A stretch of DNA of 8,907 bases from Bacteroidales bacterium UBA2295 (GTDB lineage Bacteria; Bacteroidota; Bacteroidia; Bacteroidales; Tenuifilaceae). Shown here piece after piece: positions 1 through 5,450 of this stretch. The notes under the pieces were generated by a model. That model saw only the letters and a list, made by a program, of their open reading frames with translations. It searched no databases and was not told the DNA's origin. How positions within the stretch are numbered: position 1 is the first letter of the stretch; each line of letters begins with the position of its first letter. The position numbers were made by a program, and so were the translations under genes. Where the stretch lies: contig DDWD01000183.1 of assembly GCA_002345825.1 (NCBI GenBank), positions 1-8,907 on the forward strand. The letters are read 5' to 3'.

Positions 1-1
1 C

Positions 2-11
2 GTTATGAATC
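2..11 (-). other. Possible R''-like box of a second attC site, cut by the window edge
   Basis: The top strand reads GTTATGAATC here. It agrees at 8 of 10 positions with the 5' end of the second putative cassette (GTTATGCACC on the minus strand, 185 to 176). In an integron cassette the R'' box is the complement of the cassette's own first bases, so this could be the start of the second cassette's attC. The rest of that site would lie left of the window. The match is short and could be chance. Confidence 0.25.
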
Positions 12-15
12 TAGT

Positions 16-26
16 CGAAAGTTGAG
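16..26. repeat. 11-mer shared with the MITE terminal repeat
   Basis: CGAAAGTTGAG is identical to the outer part of the right terminal repeat of the element at 5074-5356 (5346-5356 region). It may be the right end of another copy lying mostly left of the window, in which case that element would have inserted near or into the cassette array. Only 11 bases match, so this is tentative. Confidence 0.3.
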
Positions 27-40
27 CCGAAAAAACACAT

Positions 41-149
41 TTAAGTCAGAGGATGACAGTCAATGCGCAAATTCTCATTCCGTGCTATGATTTTCAATTA
101 GTAATATTCCGTCTCGATTTCAAAAATTGACTGTCATCCAATGACTTAA
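41..149. repeat. Long imperfect inverted repeat in the putative second cassette
   Basis: Positions 41-64 and 126-149 are reverse complements over 24 positions with one two-base mismatch (22 pairs), separated by a 61-base spacer. The size resembles the folded part of the attC-like site next to it, but I found no convincing R''/R' boxes immediately outside the stem. It could be a decayed recombination site, an arm of a small element, or a structured RNA. No ORF of note overlaps it. Confidence 0.6.
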
Positions 150-178
150 TCTCTTCTGCCCCGAATTTCTACTATGGT

Positions 179-308
179 GCATAACTGTCGAGTGTAAGTG
201 CCGTAAGGGATTGCGGGTGATTTCCTATCAAGTTACACGAAAAGTTAAAGCGGACTTCTGACCTTCGCAAACCTCTGAAACCCTTATGGCATTTACACTT
301 TGTTGTGC
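179..308 (-). other. attC-like recombination site closing the two-gene cassette
   Basis: Read on the minus strand, the order is R''-like GCACAAC (308-302), spacer AA, a 19-base L'' arm (299-281), a 71-base loop, a 19-base L' arm (209-191), spacer CGACA and R'-like GTTATGC (185-179). The 19-base arms pair at 17 positions; the two exceptions can be G-T pairs on one strand. R'' and R' are complementary at 6 of 7 positions. The total is about 130 bases, within the usual attC size range. The site begins 9 bases after the stop codon of the upstream gene, as is typical of cassettes. The boxes do not fit the classical RYYYAAC/GTTRRRY consensus at every position and one spacer is short, so this is called attC-like. 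The likely crossover is G|TT between 185 and 184. Confidence 0.65.
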
Positions 309-317
309 GGTCGTGCT

Positions 318-671
318 TTATTTTATCCTCTCTCCAAGTATTATTTTCGGCATTGTTGTTAAACATCGGTTGAATTGTTTGTAAAATTTTCCTAATCCAG
401 ATTTTGTTGCTACGGCATGAATCAATTCGTTTTCAAGTTCCCAGTATAAAATATAAGTCACGCTTTCTGGTTTTCTTGTCAGTCGGATTGCAGGTTCTCC
501 ATTTTTTACCGAATTAAAGTCCTTTTGTCTATGTGTCCTTTTGATATATTTTACATCAGTCACACCTACAAAGGATTTATGATGTTCTGCGACTTCTTCA
601 ATCAATTTTTCAAATTCATCTACCTTGTCAGGCTTTACCTCATAAATACAAATCTCTGAGAAAGTACTCAT
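318..671 (-). CDS. ABM-like dimeric alpha/beta-barrel protein (putative)
   Basis: This is a 117-residue protein with no signal peptide or membrane segment, so probably cytoplasmic. Its pattern suggests a ferredoxin-like alpha/beta barrel of the antibiotic-biosynthesis-monooxygenase type: a strand at residues 5-11, an acidic amphipathic helix at 15-31 (KVDEFEKLIEEVAEHH), a strand at about 38-45, a strand at 71-78 (VTYILYWEL) and a C-terminal helix at about 81-100. Such proteins are usually small dimeric oxygenases or of unknown role; no substrate can be assigned here. Its ATG overlaps the TGA of the upstream membrane-protein gene (ATGA, 671-668), implying translational coupling. Its TAA is 9 bases before the attC-like site, so it is the last gene of the cassette. 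Base composition is AT-rich. The fold call is moderate and the function unknown. Confidence 0.75.
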   Translation of the reverse strand: MSTFSEICIYEVKPDKVDEFEKLIEEVAEHHKSFVGVTDVKYIKRTHRQKDFNSVKNGEPAIRLTRKPESVTYILYWELENELIHAVATKSGLGKFYKQFNRCLTTMPKIILGERIK

Positions 672-991
672 TTTTTAGTCAAAGTTTTATTAATTGAAAA
701 TCCAAGTAGTCCACCTAAAATTGTTGTCATTATGGTTATTGGTATCAATGAAACAGGCTCTTTCCAACCAATCAAAATTGCAGTTGGTAATAAAACCAAG
801 AAGGCGGTCAAAATACCTTTGATTATCGAATTGATATTTAAATCAATCGTTGCAATTAGAAATCCGACAACTACCCACATAGTAAATGCAGATATATTTG
901 CATCCCATGTCAGGTTTTGCAAAATCATAGGAATTACATCAATAATACCAGCAACAATGCCTAATAATAATCCAATTTTAATTTTTTTCAT
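668..991 (-). CDS. Small four-helix integral membrane protein of unknown function
   Basis: This is a 107-residue, strongly hydrophobic protein. Four likely transmembrane helices lie at about residues 5-25, 33-49, 56-76 and 81-100. The ends are basic (MKKIK at the N-terminus, NKTLTKK at the C-terminus), suggesting both termini are cytoplasmic. A proline at 21 and a WKEP turn at 76-79 separate helices. I see no catalytic motif and cannot name a family or a substrate. It is the first gene of the two-gene cassette: its ATG lies about 45 bases inside the cassette boundary at 1038, and its TGA overlaps the ATG of the ABM-like gene. The shared cassette and overlap suggest the two products act together, but that is inference. 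There is no clear Shine-Dalgarno sequence, as is usual in Bacteroidota. Confidence 0.8.
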   Translation of the reverse strand: MKKIKIGLLLGIVAGIIDVIPMILQNLTWDANISAFTMWVVVGFLIATIDLNINSIIKGILTAFLVLLPTAILIGWKEPVSLIPITIMTTILGGLLGFSINKTLTKK

Positions 992-1028
992 ATCGTATCA
1001 ATTTAGTAGTCTGCTGTCTTTTTAGCAT

Positions 1029-1038
1029 GCCGCACAAC
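1029..1038 (-). other. Cassette 5' boundary (attI/attC-like junction)
   Basis: The minus strand reads GTTGTGCGGC from 1038 to 1029. The first seven bases are the exact reverse complement of the R''-like box GCACAAC of the cassette's own terminal site. By analogy with integrons the crossover is G|TT at 1038/1037, and the DNA between here and the integrase stop (1039-1131) would hold the attI-like site. No extended palindrome is obvious there. Confidence 0.5.
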
Positions 1039-1054
1039 TTACTTGTAGCACTAC

Positions 1055-1063
1055 CAAAAGTTA
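1055..1063 (-). promoter_or_regulatory. Possible cassette promoter (-7-like box)
   Basis: The minus strand reads TAACTTTTG, one base longer than the Bacteroidota TAnnTTTG -7 box, about 17 bases upstream of the cassette boundary. A TTTAAC lies roughly 22 bases further upstream as a weak -33 candidate. The position matches where a Pc-type cassette promoter would be expected. The sequence match is poor. Confidence 0.25.
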
Positions 1064-1090
1064 TTTTTAACCTCGCAATTGTGTTGTTAA

Positions 1091-1108
1091 AGCACACCTT
1101 TGGGTGCT
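1091..1108 (-). terminator. Short hairpin after the integrase gene
   Basis: AGCAC-CC pairs with GG-GTGCT around a three-base loop with one bulged base, 24 bases past the integrase stop. The following bases on the minus strand are only TTTAAC, so this would be a weak terminator and may let transcripts read from the integrase into the cassette. Confidence 0.35.
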
Positions 1109-1131
1109 GTTTGATCAAGGTAAATATCGGT

Positions 1132-2268
1132 CTAAATATCCATATCGTCAAAGGGTGATTTTACTTTTTGTAATGAGCTTTGTGATACGTGGGTGTAAAT
1201 CTCTGTGGTACGGCTGCTCTTATGCCCTAGCAGCTCCTGTATGTAGCGTAAATCGGTGCCGGCCTCAAGCAGATGCGTGGCGTAGCTGTGGCGTAGCCAG
1301 TGTAGCGTGGCGGGCTTGTGTATCTTTGTGGCCTCCAGTGCCACCTTGAGCACCTTTGAGAGCGATGCCTCCGAGTAACGCTCCCCAGGCTCCTGCCCCT
1401 CAAAAAGCCATACCTTTGGGCGGTATAGCTTGTAGTATTCCTTAAGCATACCGATGGTGCGATCCGAGATGGGAACCATCCTGTCTTTACGCCCCTTGGA
1501 GTTGCGGATGGTGAGCAGTCCGCGGCTGCTGTCCACGTCGTTTGGTTTTAGCCAAAGCAACTCCCTGCGCCTGAGTCCGCAGGCGTAAATCAGGCTAAGC
1601 ATTGTTTTGTGCTTTACGTTTTTGGGCGATTGTAGGATGGCTTTTATCTCATCCTTGCTAAGGACGTTGGGGAGCTTGTGCTCGCGCCGTGGCCTCTCCA
1701 GCTTCTCGATATCGATGGGCGCATTCACAATCTCCCTAAAAAACAGCTTAAGGGCGCTTACCAGCTGATTTTGGTACGTGAAGCTGTACCCTTGAGCAAT
1801 TAGCTTGCCTCTCACAAATTCTATTACATCGGCATTGGTAATCATCCGCAGGCTAGTACTGCCCATATGCCCGGCAAAAATGCTGATCATCTCGGTATAC
1901 CTATGAATGGTGTTCTCGCTGTATCGCTTGTGCGTTAGCCATTTCTTATACTCATCAATCAGTTCCCGGTTTTCGACTATGGGGGGAGGTACTTGGGTGA
2001 TTGATTTTTGTGTAGTTTGCTCTACCTTTTTGGGTTTTGTGAGCTGCAGGGCGCTGTAATCTACCCAGTAGCCTGTAAATAATGCGTAAACCGTTGCTAA
2101 CCTAAATTTCGATTTGGGTACGTACCACGCTCGGTTGGTTTGGCTCCAGCGTGCCCCATCAATGGATTTCACTATCTCGATTAGCTTTTCATCCTTTGGA
2201 AACCTGATGAAAACCACGTTGTTATCGCGATGATAGCCTGGTTCTAATTTGATTTGGATGCCTGTCAT
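1132..2268 (-). CDS. Tyrosine recombinase, XerC/D-IntI-like, with extra N-terminal domain
   Basis: This 378-residue protein cuts and rejoins DNA through a 3'-phosphotyrosine intermediate. Residues about 100-185 form the SAM-like core-binding domain; about 198-360 form the catalytic domain with R233 (GLRRREL), K258 (NSKGRKDR), H323 and R326 (HWLRHSYAT), H349 (LLGHKSSRTT) and nucleophile Y358 (IYTH), so the active site is complete. Residues 1-75 are an additional domain with a WSQTNRAWYVP stretch (41-51), absent from plain XerC/D and, from memory, common in Bacteroidota integrases. The tail KVKSPFDDMDI resembles the GVRSPLD ending of IntI proteins, yet the IntI-specific insertion before the HxxR motif is missing: only a short loop separates KVWLFEG from it. 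It lies 94 bases upstream of a cassette-like unit, in the same orientation. It probably acts on the attC-like sites; a host-style Xer role is less likely. Confidence 0.93.
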   Translation of the reverse strand: MTGIQIKLEPGYHRDNNVVFIRFPKDEKLIEIVKSIDGARWSQTNRAWYVPKSKFRLATVYALFTGYWVDYSALQLTKPKKVEQTTQKSITQVPPPIVENRELIDEYKKWLTHKRYSENTIHRYTEMISIFAGHMGSTSLRMITNADVIEFVRGKLIAQGYSFTYQNQLVSALKLFFREIVNAPIDIEKLERPRREHKLPNVLSKDEIKAILQSPKNVKHKTMLSLIYACGLRRRELLWLKPNDVDSSRGLLTIRNSKGRKDRMVPISDRTIGMLKEYYKLYRPKVWLFEGQEPGERYSEASLSKVLKVALEATKIHKPATLHWLRHSYATHLLEAGTDLRYIQELLGHKSSRTTEIYTHVSQSSLQKVKSPFDDMDI

Positions 2269-2440
2269 AACATACCATTTTGCACAGCTTCGCCCCGTCA
2301 GTCACAAAGGCAGTTGCGTTGACAAAAATCAACTAAAAATATAGAAAAATAACTTAAAATTGATGAAAATGTAAAAAAATGTTAAACAAAAATTTTGCGT
2401 GATTTTTTTTGCCCCAATTTTCAATCCTGACCAAACCATC

Positions 2441-2454
2441 GCATTACCTAATGC
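2441..2454. repeat. Compact inverted repeat GCATTA-CC-TAATGC
   Basis: Two perfect 6-base arms are separated by two bases, about 160 bases upstream of the kamA-like promoter box. The gap is too tight for an RNA hairpin, so a dimeric protein-binding site is more plausible than a terminator. It is short enough to be chance. Confidence 0.3.
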
Positions 2455-2609
2455 TTCTGTTGCTTTAGTTGATGTGTTTTGTGATGTCCATTACATGCTG
2501 TTTGATAGAGTTTTAATGAGTGTAAAATGCGCTGCGTAGAAGCCTTGATGTGCTAGTGTGCCCAGAGTAAGCGTGTTGAGTGTCGTTTTTAAAAATCATC
2601 AAAATTCAC

Positions 2610-2617
2610 TATCTTTG
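2610..2617 (+). promoter_or_regulatory. Bacteroidota-type promoter -7 box for the kamA-like gene
   Basis: TATCTTTG matches the TAnnTTTG consensus used by the primary sigma factor of Bacteroidota. A T-rich stretch (2586-2590) lies 19 bases upstream at the -33 position but lacks the final G of TTTG. Transcription would start at about 2622-2625 and leave a leader of about 150 bases. Confidence 0.6.
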
Positions 2618-2771
2618 CCCTGCTAAACCGGAAGGTATGCAAACCCAAAGGTTGTGAATAGGGATATATTCTCCAAGCCCATGCTCATGGCGTACATAGC
2701 CAAAGATTTATATAGGTTCGCCATAGCATTGCCGGCTAGCCTTACCCAAATCGAAAATTAAAATCTAATAT

Positions 2772-4952
2772 ATGACTTATTATCCAGAAAAAATAGCTTT
2801 GTCGGCCCGGTCGCTAACGCTTTTACGTAAACTTTTTAGGGAAAACCCAAGGCTTAGCGATATATACACCGAGGCCAATTCGTCCGAAGAGGCCATGGAG
2901 CAGGTTAAGGAGTGGGCGCTTGATGTGCTCAAGGAGAACCCCTTGGCCGTTAAGTATTACAAAGGCGAGGTGCAGGGGCGCGAGGGGTTTGAAAACCTGC
3001 GTTGGCAAGATTTTGCTGCAATACGAATTCTCGATTATATTGCCAATTCGGGTCGCGAGTTCGAAAATCCCTATCGAAATGGTGAGAAAACGATTAACGA
3101 TCCATTCAACCTGATATGGCTAGGCGCTAAGCACGGGGCGGGGGGTGCCAAGCCGCTTTTTTTTGATGATATGATCAAACTTTTCCGCCAGCTCAACAAC
3201 CAGCTGCCTCAGTACAAGCCATCTCGCGAGCAGGTGGAGGAGTGGATGGCGCGATGGCATGATGGGTTAGATCCTCAAATAGTGAAGATTCGCAAGGAAA
3301 ACAAGGAGCGAATAATTCAGGTGCTTGTCCGAAATATTCAAAGCTGTGAGATAGGCGATACCCGCTACTGTTTTGATGAGAAAATGACCGATGAGCAGAA
3401 GCTCGATAAGATGAGGGAGTGGTGGGACGACCATCGGTTCCACCTGCGATTTGCAGTCCGATCGCCTAAGCTGCTCAACGAGCTGCTCGATTACTCACTC
3501 GATTTGGAAACTCAAAAAGTCCTCGAAAATGCCGAGAAGAAAGGTATCCCTTTCTTTGTAAATCCATATTACCTATCGTTGCTAAATGCACGTACTCCCG
3601 ATTTTGCAGCGGGATCCGATTTGGCCATTCGCCATTACGTTATCTACAGCAAACCACTTATCGATCAGTTTGGTAATATTCAGGCCTGGGAGAAGGAGGA
3701 TCAGGTTGAGCCAGGAAAACCCAATGCAGCTGGCTGGATGCTGCCATCGCACCACTGTGTGCACAGGCGCTACCCCGAGGTGGCTATCCTTATTCCCGAT
3801 ACCATGGGGAGGGCTTGCGGTGGGCTCTGCGTTTCATGCCAGCGTATGTACGATTTCCAACGCGGAAATCTAAACTTTAATCTCGATAAGCTGAAACCCA
3901 ACGAAACCTGGGACGAGAAGCTTCAGCGACTGCTAACCTACTGGGAAAACGATACCCAGCTGCGCGATATCCTAATTACAGGTGGCGATGCGCTTATGAG
4001 CCAGAACAAGTCGCTTAAGAACATCCTCGATGAGGTGCTAAAGATGATTGTCCGAAAGGTGGAGGCAAACAAACAGCGACCCAATGGGCAAAAATTTGCT
4101 GAGATTCAGCGAATTCGTCTTGGTAGCAGGCTCCTAGCATACCTTCCTCAGCGCGTAACCGAAGAGCTTACAAAAATTTTAGGCGATTTTAAAGAGCGTG
4201 CATCGGCGTACGGAGTGAAACAGTTTGTTATCCAAACCCATTTCGAGTCGCCCATGGAGGTTACTCCCGAGTCGGCACTGGCTGTGAAACGATTGGTATC
4301 GGTTGGGTGGACGGTAACCAACCAGCTGGTTTTTACATCGGCCGCATCGCGCCGTGGGCACACAGCCAAGCTGCGTAAGGTGCTCAACGATATTGGCGTT
4401 ATTACGTACTACACCTTCTCGGTAAAAGGATTTCAGGAAAATACATTCAACTATGCCACCAACGCAAGGGCAGTGCAGGAGCAGGTAGAGGAAAAGGTGT
4501 TGGGTACTATCCCCAAGGAGTACCTACAGGAGATAAAGCGTTTTCCGCTTGAGGCACAAAATATGGTAGAAAACCTTAAGCAGCTTCGTCAGAAGGCGGA
4601 CATTCCGTTTATGGCTTCTGATCGTAACGTGATAAATCTGCCAGGTGTAGGCAAAAGCCTTACGTTTCGTACCATTGGTATTACACGGTGGGGTAGGCGA
4701 ATCCTAGAGTTCGATCATGATCATACGCGTTGGCATAGCCCAATTATCAATAAAATTGGTAAGATAGTGATCATTGAGTCGAAACCCATTGGCGAGTATC
4801 TGCACCAACTAATCGAAATGGGTGAAAATGTGAAGGAGTACTCCACGGTATGGGGCTACTCCATTGGCGAGACAGAACCTAGGCTCTCCATTTTTGAGTA
4901 CCCTGGCTACGATTTTGAAACCACCGACGAGATTACAAATTACGAGGTGTAA
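2772..4952 (+). CDS. KamA-family radical SAM/PLP protein (lysine 2,3-aminomutase-like)
   Basis: This 726-residue protein belongs to the radical SAM enzymes related to lysine 2,3-aminomutase, which move an amino group using S-adenosylmethionine, a [4Fe-4S] cluster and PLP. The cluster motif CxxxCxxC is C349, C353, C356 (CGGLCVSCQR), just after the family's RRYP element. The SAM-binding GGD is at 404-406 (ITGGDALM), and K628 in LPGVGKS matches the PLP-lysine position of the PGGGGK motif. Classical KamA proteins have about 420 residues with the cysteines near 130, so some 220 residues at the N-terminus are extra; they are acidic, mostly helical and without a recognised motif. Long KamA homologues of this kind occur in Bacteroidota and their substrate is, to my knowledge, unsettled, so lysine activity is not assumed. 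The gene stands alone, with a promoter at 2610-2617 and a terminator at 4987-5019. Its G+C is near 43% in sampled lines. The start is the first ATG and lacks a clear ribosome-binding site. Confidence 0.9.
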   Translation: MTYYPEKIALSARSLTLLRKLFRENPRLSDIYTEANSSEEAMEQVKEWALDVLKENPLAVKYYKGEVQGREGFENLRWQDFAAIRILDYIANSGREFENPYRNGEKTINDPFNLIWLGAKHGAGGAKPLFFDDMIKLFRQLNNQLPQYKPSREQVEEWMARWHDGLDPQIVKIRKENKERIIQVLVRNIQSCEIGDTRYCFDEKMTDEQKLDKMREWWDDHRFHLRFAVRSPKLLNELLDYSLDLETQKVLENAEKKGIPFFVNPYYLSLLNARTPDFAAGSDLAIRHYVIYSKPLIDQFGNIQAWEKEDQVEPGKPNAAGWMLPSHHCVHRRYPEVAILIPDTMGRACGGLCVSCQRMYDFQRGNLNFNLDKLKPNETWDEKLQRLLTYWENDTQLRDILITGGDALMSQNKSLKNILDEVLKMIVRKVEANKQRPNGQKFAEIQRIRLGSRLLAYLPQRVTEELTKILGDFKERASAYGVKQFVIQTHFESPMEVTPESALAVKRLVSVGWTVTNQLVFTSAASRRGHTAKLRKVLNDIGVITYYTFSVKGFQENTFNYATNARAVQEQVEEKVLGTIPKEYLQEIKRFPLEAQNMVENLKQLRQKADIPFMASDRNVINLPGVGKSLTFRTIGITRWGRRILEFDHDHTRWHSPIINKIGKIVIIESKPIGEYLHQLIEMGENVKEYSTVWGYSIGETEPRLSIFEYPGYDFETTDEITNYEV

Positions 4953-4986
4953 TTACGTTTCAACGGACTATCGGGAAAAAATATCA

Positions 4987-5019
4987 GGCTGGTTGCTAAG
5001 CTTATTGAAGCAACCAGCC
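4987..5019 (+). terminator. Strong hairpin terminator of the kamA-like gene
   Basis: GGCTGGTTGC (4987-4996) pairs perfectly with GCAACCAGCC (5010-5019) around a 13-base loop, 34 bases after the stop codon. The following run (ATTATCTCTTCTGTTT) is only moderately T-rich, so termination may be imperfect or helped by Rho. Confidence 0.75.
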
Positions 5020-5068
5020 ATTATCTCTTCTGTTTCACAACAATATCTATAGCTAAAAGAGTTTCTAT

Positions 5069-5073
5069 CCGTA
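5069..5073. repeat. Target-site duplication, left copy (CCGTA)
   Basis: CCGTA abuts the left terminal inverted repeat at 5074 and is repeated directly after the right one at 5357-5361. This is as expected for a 5-bp duplication made on insertion. Confidence 0.7.
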
Positions 5074-5167
5074 ACTCAACTTTCGCAAGCAAAATTAAAT
5101 CGTATATACCACTGTAATACAACATTATAAGCATAACCCTTTGAGGTTTTTGTGACTTCTTAGTGTC

Positions 5168-5186
5168 CCCGCCTGCTGCGGGCAGG
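5168..5186. repeat. GC-rich REP-like palindrome inside the MITE
   Basis: CCCGC-CTGCT-GCGGG (5168-5182) and the overlapping CCTGC-TGCGG-GCAGG (5172-5186) can form alternative short hairpins, followed on the plus strand by TTTTGTG. GC-rich palindromes of this kind recur in Bacteroidota intergenic regions, from memory. It may work as a weak terminator. Confidence 0.45.
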
Positions 5187-5212
5187 TTTTGTGTAATTGT
5201 AAAAAGCTATAT

Positions 5213-5262
5213 CACAAAGTAACGCAAAGGATTGCACAAAGGATCCACAAAGAATCCGCAAA
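5213..5262. repeat. Five CRCAAA units repeated at about 11-bp spacing
   Basis: CACAAA, CGCAAA, CACAAA, CACAAA and CGCAAA begin at 5213, 5223, 5235, 5246 and 5257, with steps of 10, 12, 11 and 11 bases. The linkers are related (GGAT, GAAT). On the minus strand this reads as repeats of TTTGYG. The spacing is close to one helical turn, so all copies face the same side of the DNA. No protein is coded. Confidence 0.6.
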
Positions 5263-5365
5263 AATATTTAAGAGGCTTATTATCTGTTGTATAAACATCT
5301 AAAAGTTTGATGTTTGACTAGACGTCAACGGGTTAAGTTGCTTGCGAAAGTTGAGTCCGTAATGT

Positions 5366-5391
5366 AAAAGGTTGCTGCGCTAGTGCCTTTT
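5366..5391 (-). terminator. Weak hairpin downstream of the AAA+ regulator gene
   Basis: AAAAGG (5366-5371) and CCTTTT (5386-5391) can pair around a 14-base loop, 60 bases past the regulator's stop codon on the minus strand. The stem is short and AT-rich, so this is only a candidate terminator. Confidence 0.25.
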
Positions 5392-5450
5392 CCTCAGATA
5401 AATTGTGTTGGGTATATGGGTCAGCCCTTACTTACTGATACTGCGCTTGC

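Larger units (their letters stand above)
185..1037 (-). mobile_element. Integron-like gene cassette carrying two genes
   Basis: The unit runs from a GTTGTGCGGC boundary (minus strand, 1038 to 1029) to the G at 185, about 853 bp. It contains two co-oriented, overlapping small genes with little spare DNA and ends in the attC-like site. The 5' end GTTGTGCGGC is complementary at 9 of 10 positions to the R'' box (top strand GTTGTGCGGT, 302-311), as expected if the ends were once joined in a circle. The interior is AT-rich (81 G+C of 240 bases at 721-960, hand count), unlike the neighbouring integrase. The cassette interpretation is inferred from structure; no excision is shown. Confidence 0.55.
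2269..2771. other. Non-coding gap between the integrase and kamA-like genes
   Basis: This is about 500 bases without a plausible gene. Positions 2330-2420 are very AT-rich and probably hold the leftward integrase promoter; a poor -7-like box, TGCCTTTG on the minus strand at 2305-2312, is the best candidate I see. The right part holds an inverted repeat (2441-2454), the rightward promoter (2610-2617) and a roughly 150-base leader before the ATG at 2772. Within the leader, ATGGCG and CGCCAT could pair around a loop of about 25 bases. No known riboswitch is recognised. Confidence 0.5.
5074..5356. mobile_element. MITE-like element, 283 bp, with perfect 19-bp terminal inverted repeats
   Basis: The ends ACTCAACTTTCGCAAGCAA (5074-5092) and its exact reverse complement (5338-5356) enclose 245 bases with no ORF, flanked by the direct repeat CCGTA (5069-5073, 5357-5361). 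Inverted ends, a short target duplication and no transposase define a MITE, presumably moved by an insertion sequence with the same ends elsewhere in the genome. The interior holds a GC-rich palindrome (5168-5186), a phased CACAAA repeat (5213-5262) and small hairpins (5293-5299 with 5309-5315; 5314-5318 with 5324-5328). It sits between two convergent genes, a tolerant site. I cannot name the parent IS family from memory. Confidence 0.8.

Noticed and set aside
172..366. 64-codon minus-strand ORF
   Set aside because: It lies across the attC-like hairpin and the end of the ABM-like gene in another frame, and its composition is explained by the structured site.
732..1025. 97-codon plus-strand ORF opposite the membrane protein
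   Set aside because: It is antisense to a well-formed membrane-protein gene and runs into the cassette boundary; it has no protein-like features of its own.
2260..2271. GTTATG at the integrase start codon as a possible attI core
   Set aside because: It is only a six-base match that includes the start codon itself, with no paired arms nearby. The boundary at 1038 is a better attI-side candidate.
5213..5262. Phased CRCAAA units as a CRISPR-like array
   Set aside because: Units are six bases with 4-6-base linkers, far too short for repeats and spacers, and no cas genes are present.
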